Shown here in pieces: positions 8,308-17,418 of a DNA stretch of 64,000 bases. Source of the stretch: Bradyrhizobium sp. LTSP885 (GTDB taxonomy: Bacteria > Pseudomonadota > Alphaproteobacteria > Rhizobiales > Xanthobacteraceae). Positions within the stretch are counted from its first letter, which is position 1. Each line of letters opens with the position of its first letter. The notes beneath the pieces were generated by a model. That model did not search any database. It saw only the letters and a program-made list of their open reading frames with translations, and was not told where the DNA came from. The stretch spans positions 248,001-312,000 of the forward strand of contig NZ_JYMT01000004.1 in assembly GCF_000938305.1 (NCBI RefSeq), read 5' to 3'. Both the position numbers and the translations under genes were made by a program.

Positions 8308-10587
8308 ATGGTCCAAAAGCGCGACGTTCCGGGCATCCGACCCTACAACGCCCCGGCGGGCGGATGGGGCGCCCTCAAAGCCACTGCGGTGGCCGTTCGC
8401 GACCAGATGGATCTGGTCGAGGCGCCGATCACGCTGCTGCACACCAACAAGCCCGACGGCTTCGATTGTCCGGGCTGCGCATGGCCCGACAAAGAGCACA
8501 CCTCCACGTTCCAGTTCTGCGAGAACGGCGCCAAGGCGGTGACCTGGGAAGCGACCAGCAAACGCACCACTCCGGAATTCTTCGCCGCCCACACCGTCAC
8601 CGAGTTGCTCGGCTGGAGCGACTTCCATCTGGAGAACGAGGGGCGCCTGACCCACCCCATGGTGTATGACGCCGCGAGCGACATGTACCAGCCGATCGCA
8701 TGGGACGAGGCCTTCGCGCGGATCGGCGAGAGTCTCCGCAGCCTGCCCGATCCTAACATGGCCGAATTCTACACCTCAGGCCGCGCCTCCAACGAAGCGG
8801 CCTTCCTGTTCCAGATCTTCGCGCGCGAGTACGGCAGCAACAATTTCCCCGACTGCTCGAACATGTGCCACGAGGCGACCAGCGTCGGCCTGCCGCAATC
8901 GATCGGCATCGGCAAGGGCACGGTGTCGCTCGACGATTTCGACCATTGCGAGCTGATCATCGCGATGGGCCACAACCCCGGCACCAATCATCCGCGCATG
9001 ATGGGCACCTTGCACGAGGTCTCGCGCCGCGGCGTGCCGATCATCGTGTTCAATCCGCTGCGTGAACGCGCGCTGGAGCGCTTCGCCGATCCGCAAGATG
9101 CGATCGAGATGGCGACCTTGGGCTCGACGCGGATCGCCTCGACCTATTACCAGCCGAAGGTCGGCGCCGATGCCGCGGTGCTCAAGGGCGTCATGAAGGC
9201 GCTGCTCGAGCAGGATGCGATCACGCACGACGTGCTCGATCACGCCTTCATCACCGAGCACACCCACGGTTTTGCTGCGTTCGCCGCCGACCTCGGCGCA
9301 ACGGCGTGGGAGGCGATCGAGACCGTCTCCGGCTTCACCCGCGCGCAGCTCGCCGAGGTTGCCACCGCCTATGCAAAGTCCAATGCCACCATCGTCACCT
9401 ACGGCATGGGCATCACCCAGCACACCCGCGGAACCGACAATGTCCAGCAGATCGCAAACCTGCTGCTGTTGAAGGGCAATTTCGGCAAGCCGGGCGCCGG
9501 CATCTGCCCGTTGCGCGGCCACTCCAATGTGCAGGGCAACCGCACCGTCGGCATTACCGAAAAACCCAATGTTCCGATGTTCGAGGGCATCGAGCGCACC
9601 TTCGGCTTCAAGCCGCCGCGGCATCACGGCCATGATTCAGTTGCTGCGATGGAGGCGATCGACGACGGCCGGTCGAAAGTCCTGATCTGCCTCGGCGGCA
9701 ATTTTGCCGTCGCTTTGTCCGACCCCGAGCGTTGCCAGGCGGCGATGCGCAAGCTCGAACTTGCGGTCCACCTGGGGACCAAGCTCAACCGCACGCATCT
9801 CTTGATCGGCAAGCAATCGATCATCCTGCCGGTGCTGGGACGCACCGAGCAGGACGTCCAGTCCTCCGGACCGCAAGTCATCACGGTCGAAGATTCCATG
9901 ACGATGGTGCACGCCTCGCGCGGCAGGCTCAATCCGGCTTCCGAGCATCTCCGTTCGGAATCGGCCATCGTGGCCGGCATGGCGATGGCGACCTTGCCGG
10001 CGAGCAAGGTGCCGTGGGCCGAGCTGATCGCCGACTACGACCGCATCCGCGACGCCATCGAGGGCGTATTCCCCGACTTTAGGGATTACAACGCGCGCAT
10101 CCGGACTCCCGGCGGCTTCCGCCTCCCGCTGCCGCCGACCGAACGCAAATGGACGACGCCGTCGGGCAAGGCCGAATTCCTGATCTACGATGGCCTCGAG
10201 GAAGACCCGGTGCTGTCGGACAAGACCATCCTCAAGCTCACCACCATCCGCAGCCACGACCAGTACAACACCACGATCTATGGGCTGAACGACCGCTATC
10301 GCGGCGTGTTCGGCCGGCGCGACGTGCTGTTCGCGAACGAAGCTGATCTGACCGGACTTGGGCTTGCCCATGGGGATCTGGTCGAGATCGAGACCGCCCT
10401 GCCCTCGGGGCGAAAGCGGTGTCTCACCCTCACAGCGATCGTCTACGACATCGCGCGCGGATCGGTCGCCGCTTATTACCCGGAAGCCAACGGCCTCGTG
10501 CCCCTCGACTATCAGGACAAGGCAAGCGGCACGCCGTCATATAAGTCAGTGCCAGTGCGTATCCGCAGCGCCGATCGGGCGGCGTAA
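8308..10587 (+). CDS. FdhF/YdeP family molybdopterin oxidoreductase (formate dehydrogenase alpha-like)
   Basis: This 759-residue protein belongs to the molybdopterin oxidoreductase family typified by E. coli YdeP. It contains the conserved FPDCSNMCHEATSVGLPQS block near residue 185, whose Cys is at the expected molybdenum-ligand position, GHNPGTNHPRMMG downstream, and a C-terminal molybdopterin-dinucleotide-binding domain (TTIYGLNDRYRGVFGRRD). The N-terminal CPGCAWPD motif is also typical. The ATG at 8308 is preceded by a strong GCAGGAGG site; the open frame extends upstream without a comparable signal. The physiological substrate of this family is poorly defined. No FdhD-like maturation gene or electron-transfer subunit lies nearby. 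Confidence 0.9.
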   Translation: MVQKRDVPGIRPYNAPAGGWGALKATAVAVRDQMDLVEAPITLLHTNKPDGFDCPGCAWPDKEHTSTFQFCENGAKAVTWEATSKRTTPEFFAAHTVTELLGWSDFHLENEGRLTHPMVYDAASDMYQPIAWDEAFARIGESLRSLPDPNMAEFYTSGRASNEAAFLFQIFAREYGSNNFPDCSNMCHEATSVGLPQSIGIGKGTVSLDDFDHCELIIAMGHNPGTNHPRMMGTLHEVSRRGVPIIVFNPLRERALERFADPQDAIEMATLGSTRIASTYYQPKVGADAAVLKGVMKALLEQDAITHDVLDHAFITEHTHGFAAFAADLGATAWEAIETVSGFTRAQLAEVATAYAKSNATIVTYGMGITQHTRGTDNVQQIANLLLLKGNFGKPGAGICPLRGHSNVQGNRTVGITEKPNVPMFEGIERTFGFKPPRHHGHDSVAAMEAIDDGRSKVLICLGGNFAVALSDPERCQAAMRKLELAVHLGTKLNRTHLLIGKQSIILPVLGRTEQDVQSSGPQVITVEDSMTMVHASRGRLNPASEHLRSESAIVAGMAMATLPASKVPWAELIADYDRIRDAIEGVFPDFRDYNARIRTPGGFRLPLPPTERKWTTPSGKAEFLIYDGLEEDPVLSDKTILKLTTIRSHDQYNTTIYGLNDRYRGVFGRRDVLFANEADLTGLGLAHGDLVEIETALPSGRKRCLTLTAIVYDIARGSVAAYYPEANGLVPLDYQDKASGTPSYKSVPVRIRSADRAA

Positions 10588-10600
10588 CAGAACAGAGCCC

Positions 10601-10687
10601 GTAGCCCGGATGAAGCGCAGCGTAATCCGGGGGTGCGCCGTCCGCGGGTCAAGCCGCCCCGGATTGCGCTTTGCTCCATCCGGGCTA
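10601..10687. repeat. Palindromic intergenic repeat, family D
   Basis: The element runs from GTAGCCCGGATGAAGCGCAG to its complement ending ATCCGGGCTAC. It lies between the convergent FdhF/YdeP-type and MFS genes and could terminate transcription from both sides. Only one copy is present here. Confidence 0.85.
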
Positions 10688-10698
10688 CGGAGCTGACT

Positions 10699-12159
10699 CT
10701 ACCTTGCATTCGCCGGCGCGTGCAGCGGCCAGAGATCGGCGCGCCAGTGCAGCGCGATCGCCAGCATCGCGATGAAGCCTGCGACGGCAAGCAGCGAGCC
10801 GGTCGCGGTATAGCCGATCAGGTCGATCAGGCTGCCGGCCGCGAGCAGCCCGAGCGGCAGGCCGTAGATCACCATCATGCGCACCCCCATCACGCGGCCG
10901 CGGAGATGGGCGCTGGCGTTGCGCATCAGCATCACGGCCGCCGAGATCATCGACATGCTCTGCGCCATTCCGGCAAGCACAAGGCAGGCCATCGCCACCG
11001 GGATCGTCCTGAGTTCGACGAACACCAGCAGCATCGCGTACCAGGCCAGCGTCGCGCCGATCAGGAGCCGGGCGATGCGCACGCCACTGGCGAGGCTGAG
11101 CGTGATCGAGCCGATCAGCGAGCCGACCGCGAAGCTCGCCGAGAGATAGCCGAGACCGGTCTGGTCGGTATGGAAGATGTCGCGCGCGACGTAAGGCAGC
11201 AAGCCGTTGGTCAGGGGGAACGCGGTGAGATTGGCCAGGAACGCGACGCAGAGCGCGGCACGCATGCCCGGGCCGCTCCAGGCGTAGACGATGCCCTCCT
11301 TCAGGTCATGGAGCAGGCTGGCGCCGGGCCCAGCGTCCGCCGAATGCGCCACAGTGCCGTGCGTTTGGGCCGGAGGAGTCATGCACAGCATCAGGACAGC
11401 CGCCGCGAAATAGAAACAGGCGATCGCGACATACACATAGCCGATGCCAAGCAGCGCGAACAATCCGGCACCGGTCAACGCGCCGGCGATGCGCGCACTG
11501 TCCTGCGTGGTGCGTGCCAGGCTGATGGCCCCGACGAGTATCTCTGAGGGCATGATGTCGGCGAGCAGCGCGCCGCGCACGCCGAGATCCGAGGGGCGGA
11601 TCAGGCCCATGATCGCGACGATGATCATGACATTCACCGGAGCCAGATGGCCTGACAGCGCCAGCGTCATGATCGTCGCGGAGAGCGCCGTATAAGCAAA
11701 GCGCATCACGGCGAGAAGATTGCGATGCCCCATGCGGTCGCCGACCATCCCGAGCACCGGCGCGATCAGCGTCCCGACATATTGCAGCGAAGCCATCACG
11801 GTCAACAGCAGCACCGAGCCGGTCTCGACCATGATGTACCAGCCGAGCACCAGCGTCTCGACCTCGAACGCCCAGGACGTCAGCAGATCGGATGGCCATT
11901 GAAAGCGATAGTTGCGGATACGAAACGGCGCGAGCGCGGATCTCCGCGCAAGCCCGCTCAAGACGCGATGACGCGTTTCACGGCGTGCCCTGCCCTTTTC
12001 TTGATTCTTCTGAAAAACGTCCGGTTCGCAGACCCTAACGCTGACGATGCCCGTGTCAATCAGAAGTGCCGCATGCGGCCATGCGCGACGACATCGGATG
12101 GGGCCGTCAATTTCGGCGATCGTCAGGCGGCCGCGTAACGGCTTGACTGTGCTGTTCAT
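10699..12159 (-). CDS. MFS transporter (EntS/MFS_3-like)
   Basis: This multi-spanning inner-membrane protein resembles the EntS/MFS_3 group of exporters. The first conserved segment is [20 protein letters not shown], followed by about twelve transmembrane segments. MFS loops occur at [19 protein letters not shown] and, near the C-terminus, [11 protein letters not shown]. The start is uncertain. The ATG at 12159 gives 486 residues with a 60-residue non-conserved leader. A TTG at 11961 gives 420 residues, nearer the family length. Neither has a good ribosome-binding site. It diverges from the pantothenate kinase gene. The substrate is unknown; no siderophore synthesis genes are adjacent. Confidence 0.82.
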   Translation of the reverse strand: MNSTVKPLRGRLTIAEIDGPIRCRRAWPHAALLIDTGIVSVRVCEPDVFQKNQEKGRARRETRHRVLSGLARRSALAPFRIRNYRFQWPSDLLTSWAFEVETLVLGWYIMVETGSVLLLTVMASLQYVGTLIAPVLGMVGDRMGHRNLLAVMRFAYTALSATIMTLALSGHLAPVNVMIIVAIMGLIRPSDLGVRGALLADIMPSEILVGAISLARTTQDSARIAGALTGAGLFALLGIGYVYVAIACFYFAAAVLMLCMTPPAQTHGTVAHSADAGPGASLLHDLKEGIVYAWSGPGMRAALCVAFLANLTAFPLTNGLLPYVARDIFHTDQTGLGYLSASFAVGSLIGSITLSLASGVRIARLLIGATLAWYAMLLVFVELRTIPVAMACLVLAGMAQSMSMISAAVMLMRNASAHLRGRVMGVRMMVIYGLPLGLLAAGSLIDLIGYTATGSLLAVAGFIAMLAIALHWRADLWPLHAPANAR

Positions 12160-12231
12160 CAGCCGCAACTTGGGCGTGACCGAGAAGATCGCGCATCGCG
12201 CGTTAGCGTCTGGATCACATGGGATCAATCG

Positions 12232-13020
12232 ATGCTTCTGGTGATTGAGCAGGGTAACACCAACAGCGTGTTCGCCGTTCATGACGGCGAACGCTGGCTC
12301 GCCCAATGGCGCTCGGCCACCGAATCCAGCCGTACCGCCGATGAGTACGCCGTGTGGCTGTCGCAGCTCATGGCGATGCACAAACTGGAATTCGGCCTGT
12401 TGAACGCCTGTGTGATATCGAGTGTCGTGCCACAGTCGATTTTCAACCTGCGAAACCTGTCGCGCCGATACCTGCACGTCGAGCCGTTGATCGTCGGCGA
12501 GAATGCCGAACTTGGCATCGAGGTGCGGACCAGCAAGCCGTCGCAGGTTGGATCGGACCGCCTGGTCAATGCGCTCGGTGCGCGCGAACTCTATTCAGGG
12601 CCTTTGATCATCGTCGACAGCGGGACCGCCACCAAACTGGACGTGATCGGGAGCGATGGCGGCTTCGAAGGCGGTGTGATTGCGCCGGGTGTACACCTGT
12701 CGATGGAGGCTCTGCACGCGGCGGCCGCGAAGCTTCCCAGGATCGCGCTGCAAAAGCCCCTGCGGGTGGTGGGCGACGACACGATCAGCGCCATGCAGTC
12801 CGGAATTTTCTGGGGTCACGTTGCGCTCATCGAGGGGATGATCGCGCGCATCAAGGCGGAGCGGAACGAAGCGATGACGGTCATTGCCACCGGCGGCGTC
12901 GCAGCGTTGTTCCACGACGCGACACCGGCGATCGACCACTTCGATCCCGACCTGACGATTCGCGGCTTGCTGGTGATATACCGGCGCAACACCCGGGATC
13001 ATCATCCAGAGCATCGATAG
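12232..13020 (+). CDS. coaX: Type III pantothenate kinase-like protein with altered active site
   Basis: Type III pantothenate kinases phosphorylate pantothenate with ATP, the first step of CoA synthesis. The 262-residue length and the ASKHA-fold motifs fit: EQGNTN at 6-11, GSDR at 107-110, DSGTAT at 129-134, GGVIAPG near 149. The phosphate-binding motif is normally D-x-G-N-T. Here the Asp is Glu6, GADR is changed to GSDR, and GTATTFD is changed to GTATKLD. The acidic residues Asp109 and Asp129 are retained. It may therefore be a diverged paralogue of altered activity, with the housekeeping coaX elsewhere. It is followed by repeats and no obvious operon partner. Confidence 0.82.
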   Translation: MLLVIEQGNTNSVFAVHDGERWLAQWRSATESSRTADEYAVWLSQLMAMHKLEFGLLNACVISSVVPQSIFNLRNLSRRYLHVEPLIVGENAELGIEVRTSKPSQVGSDRLVNALGARELYSGPLIIVDSGTATKLDVIGSDGGFEGGVIAPGVHLSMEALHAAAAKLPRIALQKPLRVVGDDTISAMQSGIFWGHVALIEGMIARIKAERNEAMTVIATGGVAALFHDATPAIDHFDPDLTIRGLLVIYRRNTRDHHPEHR

Positions 13021-13053
13021 CTCATCGCGCGTTCGCGCCGAAATTCTCAATCA

Positions 13054-13541
13054 CTGAGTTGTCCGACGGCGCAAGCCCGCGACAGAAATAATTTCGTTTT
13101 TTCGGAAGTTTTTCTTGACACCGCCCCCAACTCAGCCGTTTAATGCACTCGTCCCACCCGATTGAGGGGCGAGCGCACGTCACGAACGCGCGGTGGGATG
13201 CGGTGGCCGCTGATTGCGCAACTGACGAGAGCGCATGAGGCGGACGGTGAAATCGTGTGGTCCTGACGCTGCAATGCAGGCGGAAAGTTTTTGAGAAGCT
13301 GACGCTTCCCAGAGACAACGGTGGCAACAAAGCGCTCACCGGGGAGAGCACGTATAAGCCGTAACCCATCGCGCAGGGAAAGCCGGAGTGCCTCCGCTGG
13401 ACCTGTATGCTCGTGTGCGGTTCTCTTTCTACTCTTGCACACGGGACCGCGGGTGCAGCGTGCACCCGGCTTTCCCTGCGCCCTCTGTTTCGAGAGAGGG
13501 CGGAACGACATGCAAAGCTCGGACAAACCATGTCGCGAGAA
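13054..13541 (+). repeat. Long structured dispersed repeat, copy 1 (about 490 bp)
   Basis: This stretch is strongly similar to 63286-63762 in the same orientation, with near-identical blocks around 13146-13197, 13346-13480 and 13501-13541. Its 3' half is highly structured. GCGCAGGGAAAGCCGG (13371-13386) pairs perfectly with 13466-13481. Inside are CGGAG/CTCCG, a GGACC/GGTTC hairpin, CGTGTGC/GCACACG and GGGTGCA/TGCACCC. Another hairpin, CCCTCT/AGAGGG, follows. Several short open frames cross it but none resembles a known protein. It may be a non-autonomous mobile repeat or a structured RNA. Confidence 0.85.
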
Positions 13542-13580
13542 GGCGAATGTATGTCTCACAGACCGCGCCACAAATTCACT

Positions 13581-13702
13581 GTCGTCCCGGCGAAGGCCGG
13601 GATCCATAACCACGAATGTTGATTGTTGTACGCCGCTGGAACGACGAATCCCATTCACAACACCTGCTGCGGAGTATGGGTCCCGGCTTTCGCCGGGACG
13701 AC
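13581..13702. repeat. Palindromic intergenic repeat, family B, copy 2
   Basis: The element begins GTCGTCCCGGCGAAGGCCGG and ends with the complementary CGCCGGGACGAC, as at 3141-3263. Together with the long repeat it makes up most of the 827-base gene-free stretch 13021-13847. Confidence 0.88.
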
Positions 13703-13794
13703 GGCATGGTCGGGCCACTCTGCCCATCGTTGCTCCCGATCCACTTCATGCGAACACGACAATTCGTCATGCCAGTTGCATTTTTTGCGCCGCA

Positions 13795-13814
13795 TCATAT
13801 GATGCATATAATTC
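13795..13814. promoter_or_regulatory. Candidate TetR operator, thiolase promoter
   Basis: The plus strand reads TCATATGATGCATATAATTC. Its reverse complement matches the site at 4530-4549 in 17 of 20 positions. It lies 34-53 bases upstream of the thiolase GTG start. Confidence 0.5.
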
Positions 13815-13847
13815 AATAGAATCTCCGGCATTCAAGGGAGTCCCACC

Positions 13848-15044
13848 GTGGCAACCAGCCCCGATCCCGTCGTCATCCTGTCCGCCGCCCGCACCCCCCT
13901 CGGGCGTTTCATGGGGGAACTCACGCCTCTTGCCGCCCATAAACTCGGCTCGCATGTCATCGGGGCGGCGCTCGCGCGCGCCAAACTGGCGCCGGAGCGC
14001 ATCGACGAGGTGTTCATGGGCAATGTGTTGCCGGCCGGCCAGGGCCAGGCCCCTGCCCGCCAGGCCGCGCGCGGCGCCAAACTGCCCGATGCCACCGGCG
14101 CCACCACGGTCAACAAGGTCTGCGGCTCCGGCATGAAGGCTACCATGCTGGCCCACGACATCATCAAGGCCGGCTCGGCCGAGATCGTGCTGTCTGGCGG
14201 CATGGAGAGCATGAGCAACGCGCCTTATCTTTTGCAGAAGGCGCGCGGCGGCTATCGCGCCGGCCACGACCGCATCATCGATCACATGATGATGGACGGG
14301 CTGGAGGACGCCTACGAGACCGGCCGCTCGATGGGCGATTTCGGCGAGGCCACCGCAGAAGCCTATCAATTCACCCGCGCCGACCAGGACACCTATGCAA
14401 TGGAGACACTGAGCCGCGCCCGCAAGGCGGTCGAGGGCGGCGCCTTCAAAGCCGAGATCGCGCCGATCACGCTTGCGGAGAAGGCCGGCCCGCGCATCAT
14501 CGCCAATGACGAGCATCCGCTGAAGGTCGATCCGGCGAAAATCCCCGGCCTGAAGCCGGCGTTCCGCGCCAACGGCACCATCACGCCCGCCGCCTCCTCG
14601 GCCAATGCCGACGGCGCCGCGGCACTGATCCTGGCCCGGCGCTCGCTCGCCGATCGCGACGGGCTGCCGGTGCTGGCCGAGATCAAGGGCCACGCCACCC
14701 ACAGCCAGGAGCCGCAGTGGTTCACGACAGCGCCGATCCCGGCGATCAGAAAGCTGCTCGACAAGGTCGGCTGGAGCGTCGGCGATGTCGACTTGTTCGA
14801 GATTAACGAGGCGTTCGCTGTGGTGGCGATGGCCGCGCAGCGCGACCTCGGGATTCCCCGGGACAAGCTCAACATCAATGGCGGCGCCTGCGCGCTCGGC
14901 CATCCGATCGGCGCCACCGGCGCGCGGCTGATCGTGACGCTGCTGCATGCGCTGGAGGCGCACGGCCTGAAGCGCGGTGTCGCGGCACTGTGCATCGGCG
15001 GCGGCGAAGCGACCGCGATCGCGGTGGAGCGGGTGGTGCATTAG
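13848..15044 (+). CDS. Acetyl-CoA C-acetyltransferase (thiolase)
   Basis: This 398-residue biosynthetic/degradative thiolase makes acetoacetyl-CoA from two acetyl-CoA, or cleaves 3-ketoacyl-CoA. The nucleophilic Cys92 lies in NKVCGSGMKA, and the C-terminal motifs NGGACALGHPIGATGAR and LCIGGGEA contain the catalytic His and Cys. Translation starts at a GTG with a good AAGGGAG site. It is monocistronic between repeats. The AT-rich dyad in its promoter matches the one before the thioesterase at 4518, suggesting co-regulation by the TetR protein. The Adc gene 1.6 kb downstream could use the acetoacetate branch. Confidence 0.93.
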   Translation: MATSPDPVVILSAARTPLGRFMGELTPLAAHKLGSHVIGAALARAKLAPERIDEVFMGNVLPAGQGQAPARQAARGAKLPDATGATTVNKVCGSGMKATMLAHDIIKAGSAEIVLSGGMESMSNAPYLLQKARGGYRAGHDRIIDHMMMDGLEDAYETGRSMGDFGEATAEAYQFTRADQDTYAMETLSRARKAVEGGAFKAEIAPITLAEKAGPRIIANDEHPLKVDPAKIPGLKPAFRANGTITPAASSANADGAAALILARRSLADRDGLPVLAEIKGHATHSQEPQWFTTAPIPAIRKLLDKVGWSVGDVDLFEINEAFAVVAMAAQRDLGIPRDKLNINGGACALGHPIGATGARLIVTLLHALEAHGLKRGVAALCIGGGEATAIAVERVVH

Positions 15045-15056
15045 TGCCAAAGCGCC

Positions 15057-15175
15057 GTCATTGCGAGCCAACGGGTCGCGCGAATGCGCGCCCGATGACA
15101 GGCTCCGCGAAGCAATCCATTCCACAGCGAATGTGGAGCCATGGATTGCTTCGTCGCTTCGCTCCTCGCAATGAC
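15057..15175. repeat. Palindromic intergenic repeat, family A, copy 2, with inserted 45-base module
   Basis: The outer part matches the copies at 518 and 45526 (CATTGCGAGC at one end, CTCCTCGCAATGAC at the other). Near the left end it contains bases 15066-15110, which are identical to 8052-8096 inside an unrelated repeat. Confidence 0.88.
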
Positions 15176-15282
15176 GAGCCGCCCAAGCCGAGTCCTGAAA
15201 CGAGGGAACCATGTCATTTTAGACGTTGCTCCCTCGTGCTATGTTATCTCGAATTGATTTCCTGTCAGACATCTGGGGCCCA

Positions 15283-16581
15283 ATGATCTCGAACTGGCTT
15301 GCTGCATCCCTCGCCCGCCGCAACATCCACTACGGTTGGGTGATGGTCGGTGTCACCTTCCTTGCCGGGCTGATCTCGGCCGGCACCGTCGGCGCGCCCG
15401 GCGTCTTCATCGTGCCGCTGCAGAAGGAGTTCGGCTGGTCCACCGCCGAGATTTCCTCCGCGCTGTCGATCCGCTTCATCCTGTTCGGGCTGATGGCGCC
15501 GTTCGCCGCCGCGCTGCTGAACCGCTATGGCCTGCGCAACGTGACCCTGGCGGCGCAGCTGATCGTGGTGTCCGGATTGCTGGCTTCACTGGCGATGACC
15601 CACGTCTGGCAGTTGATGCTGCTCTGGGGTGTCGTGATCGGGATCGGCACCGGCATGACCGCGCTGGTGCTGGGCGCGACGATCGCCGCGCGCTGGTTCG
15701 CAGCGCGCCGCGGCCTCGTCGTCGGTATCCTGACCGCGAGCGTCGCGACCGGACAACTGGCCTTTCTGCCGCTGCTTGCAACCCTGACCGAGCGCTATGG
15801 CTGGCGCGTCGCGCTGGCGCTGGTCTGCGTCGCGCTCGGCGTCGCCGCTTTTGCCGTGCTGATGCTGATGCGCGACCGGCCGAGCGACCTTGGCCTGCGT
15901 CCATTCGGCGATGAGGGCACCGCGCCCTTGCCCGCCCCTCCGCCGGCCAATGCGCCGATCATGGCGGCCGCGCTCGGCACGCTCCGCGACTCCGCGAAGT
16001 CGCGGGTGTTCTGGATCCTGTTTGCAACCTTCTTCGTCTGCGGCGCCTCGACCAATGGCCTGGTCCAGGTCCATTTGATCCCGATGTGTCTCGACTACGG
16101 CATCCCGCAGGTGCAGGCCGCGAGCCTGCTCGCCGCGATGGGCATCTTCGACTTCTTCGGCACCATCATCTCCGGCTGGCTGTCGGACCGTTATGACAAT
16201 CGCTATCTGCTGTGCTGGTATTACGGCCTGCGCGGGCTGTCGCTGGTCTGGCTGCCGTTCAGTGACTTCTCGTTCTACGGCCTGTCGCTGTTTGCAATGT
16301 TCTACGGGCTCGACTGGATCGCGACCGTGCCGCCGACCGTGCGGCTGACCGCGCAGCGCTTCGGCGCCGAGCGCGCCAACATGGTGTTCGGCTGGATTTT
16401 TGCCGGCCATCAGCTCGGGGCCGGCGTTGCCGCGTTCGGTGGAGGCCTGTCGCGGACGCTCTACGCGAGCTATCTGCCGGCGTTCTTCATCGCGGGCGCG
16501 CTGTGCGTGTTCGCGTCTGTGATCGTGCTGGCGATCTCGCGGCCGGAGCCGCAACCACAGGCGAAACCAGTCGCCGCCTGA
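15283..16581 (+). CDS. MFS transporter (oxalate/formate antiporter-like)
   Basis: This 432-residue protein has about twelve membrane segments in two halves of six. The first segment HYGWVMVGVTFLAGLISAGT and loop ARWFAARRGLVVGILTAS near residue 145 fit MFS carriers of monocarboxylate or oxalate:formate type. The ATG at 15283 starts MISNWLAASLARRNIHYGW, directly before the first helix. The substrate is unassigned. It is convergent with the acetoacetate decarboxylase gene, with a hairpin between them. Confidence 0.87.
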   Translation: MISNWLAASLARRNIHYGWVMVGVTFLAGLISAGTVGAPGVFIVPLQKEFGWSTAEISSALSIRFILFGLMAPFAAALLNRYGLRNVTLAAQLIVVSGLLASLAMTHVWQLMLLWGVVIGIGTGMTALVLGATIAARWFAARRGLVVGILTASVATGQLAFLPLLATLTERYGWRVALALVCVALGVAAFAVLMLMRDRPSDLGLRPFGDEGTAPLPAPPPANAPIMAAALGTLRDSAKSRVFWILFATFFVCGASTNGLVQVHLIPMCLDYGIPQVQAASLLAAMGIFDFFGTIISGWLSDRYDNRYLLCWYYGLRGLSLVWLPFSDFSFYGLSLFAMFYGLDWIATVPPTVRLTAQRFGAERANMVFGWIFAGHQLGAGVAAFGGGLSRTLYASYLPAFFIAGALCVFASVIVLAISRPEPQPQAKPVAA

Positions 16582-16591
16582 AAATACCGGT

Positions 16592-16620
16592 GGCCGCGCG
16601 CGAACCAGTCGCGCACGGCC
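16592..16620. terminator. Hairpin between convergent MFS and Adc genes
   Basis: GGCCGCGCGCGA and TCGCGCACGGCC pair with one mismatch around a 5-base loop. No T-run follows, so intrinsic termination is not certain. The position between two converging stop codons supports a barrier role. Confidence 0.45.
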
Positions 16621-16635
16621 AATCGGCGACATCTG

Positions 16636-17418
16636 CTACTCCGCCGCAAGGCCGGTCGGCGCCGCCTCGAGGGCTTGCTTGTTGTAGTCATGCACGACGC
16701 GGCCGAACGGCAGCGTCAAATCGGCGAGGAAATGATGCGCGCCGATCACGCGCTTGACCGGGAAATCGGCCACCGGCGCGTTGACATGCGGCACCAGATG
16801 CAGCCGGCCGGGCCCGATCCACGAGCCCTTGACAACGATGTCGGTGAGGTTGATCGCGACCAGCTGGCAAATTTCCAGATGGCCATCGACGCCCGGGATC
16901 ATCTTCAGATTGATTTGCGTCTTCGACAGCGTCGCACGCGTGACGTCGCCATTGCCGGCCATGGCCTCGTGCTTGTAACCCATCGTGCCCATGGCGACGA
17001 GCTGGCCGGCATATTCCAGCGTGCCGGTCAGCGTATCCTTGACGATCTCGAGCTTGGGATGGGCGTATTTCTTCGGAAAGCCCCAGATCTCGCGGCCGGC
17101 CGCGATCGGCGGATCGTCGTCGAGATACATCTGGCAGACGAAGTTGACGTCCTCGCCGTGCAGCCGCGCGGGGATCACGAGGCCGGATTCGGTGTAGCTG
17201 CCGAAGCCGGAAGAGTCGGGCATCTTGATCCATTCATAATGCACGATCGGATCGGCGATCGGCTCCAGCGGCTCGGGCAGGCCGGCGCGGATCAGCTCCG
17301 GATCGGTCTCATAGGTGATGACGAGGAATTCACGGTCGACGAAACGATAGGGGCCGGCCGGATAGCTCGGACCGGCAGCCGGCATCGACGGAAGCTTGAG
17401 CAGATCTTCCCTGCGCAT
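16636..17418 (-). CDS. adc: Acetoacetate decarboxylase
   Basis: The enzyme decarboxylates acetoacetate to acetone and CO2 through a Schiff base. The 260-residue length is normal for the family. The active-site segment GREIWGFPKKYAHP contains the paired lysines at 116-117; the first corresponds to the Schiff-base lysine of the clostridial enzyme and the second lowers its pKa. The substrate pocket motif YTESGLVIPA is also present. The ATG at 17418 follows a GGGGGATTTCACG ribosome-binding site. It diverges from a patatin-like lipase. This pairing suggests a role in ketone-body or polyhydroxybutyrate turnover. Confidence 0.92.
   Translation of the reverse strand: MRREDLLKLPSMPAAGPSYPAGPYRFVDREFLVITYETDPELIRAGLPEPLEPIADPIVHYEWIKMPDSSGFGSYTESGLVIPARLHGEDVNFVCQMYLDDDPPIAAGREIWGFPKKYAHPKLEIVKDTLTGTLEYAGQLVAMGTMGYKHEAMAGNGDVTRATLSKTQINLKMIPGVDGHLEICQLVAINLTDIVVKGSWIGPGRLHLVPHVNAPVADFPVKRVIGAHHFLADLTLPFGRVVHDYNKQALEAAPTGLAAE

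Noticed and set aside
13396..13425. A hairpin resembling group II intron domain V within the long repeat
   Set aside because: The GGACC/GGTTC stem with CTCG loop is shorter than domain V, lacks the AGC catalytic triad and bulge pattern, and no intron-encoded reverse transcriptase or exon junction is near.
13022..13531. Open frames of 70-195 residues across the long repeat (also 63332-63781)
   Set aside because: The frames differ between the two copies by shifts and stops, and the composition follows the stems. I treat them as spurious, though similar frames are often annotated as hypothetical proteins.
13767..15212. A 481-residue minus-strand frame across the thiolase gene
   Set aside because: It is a shadow of the thiolase and runs into a palindromic repeat; it has no start context or domain.
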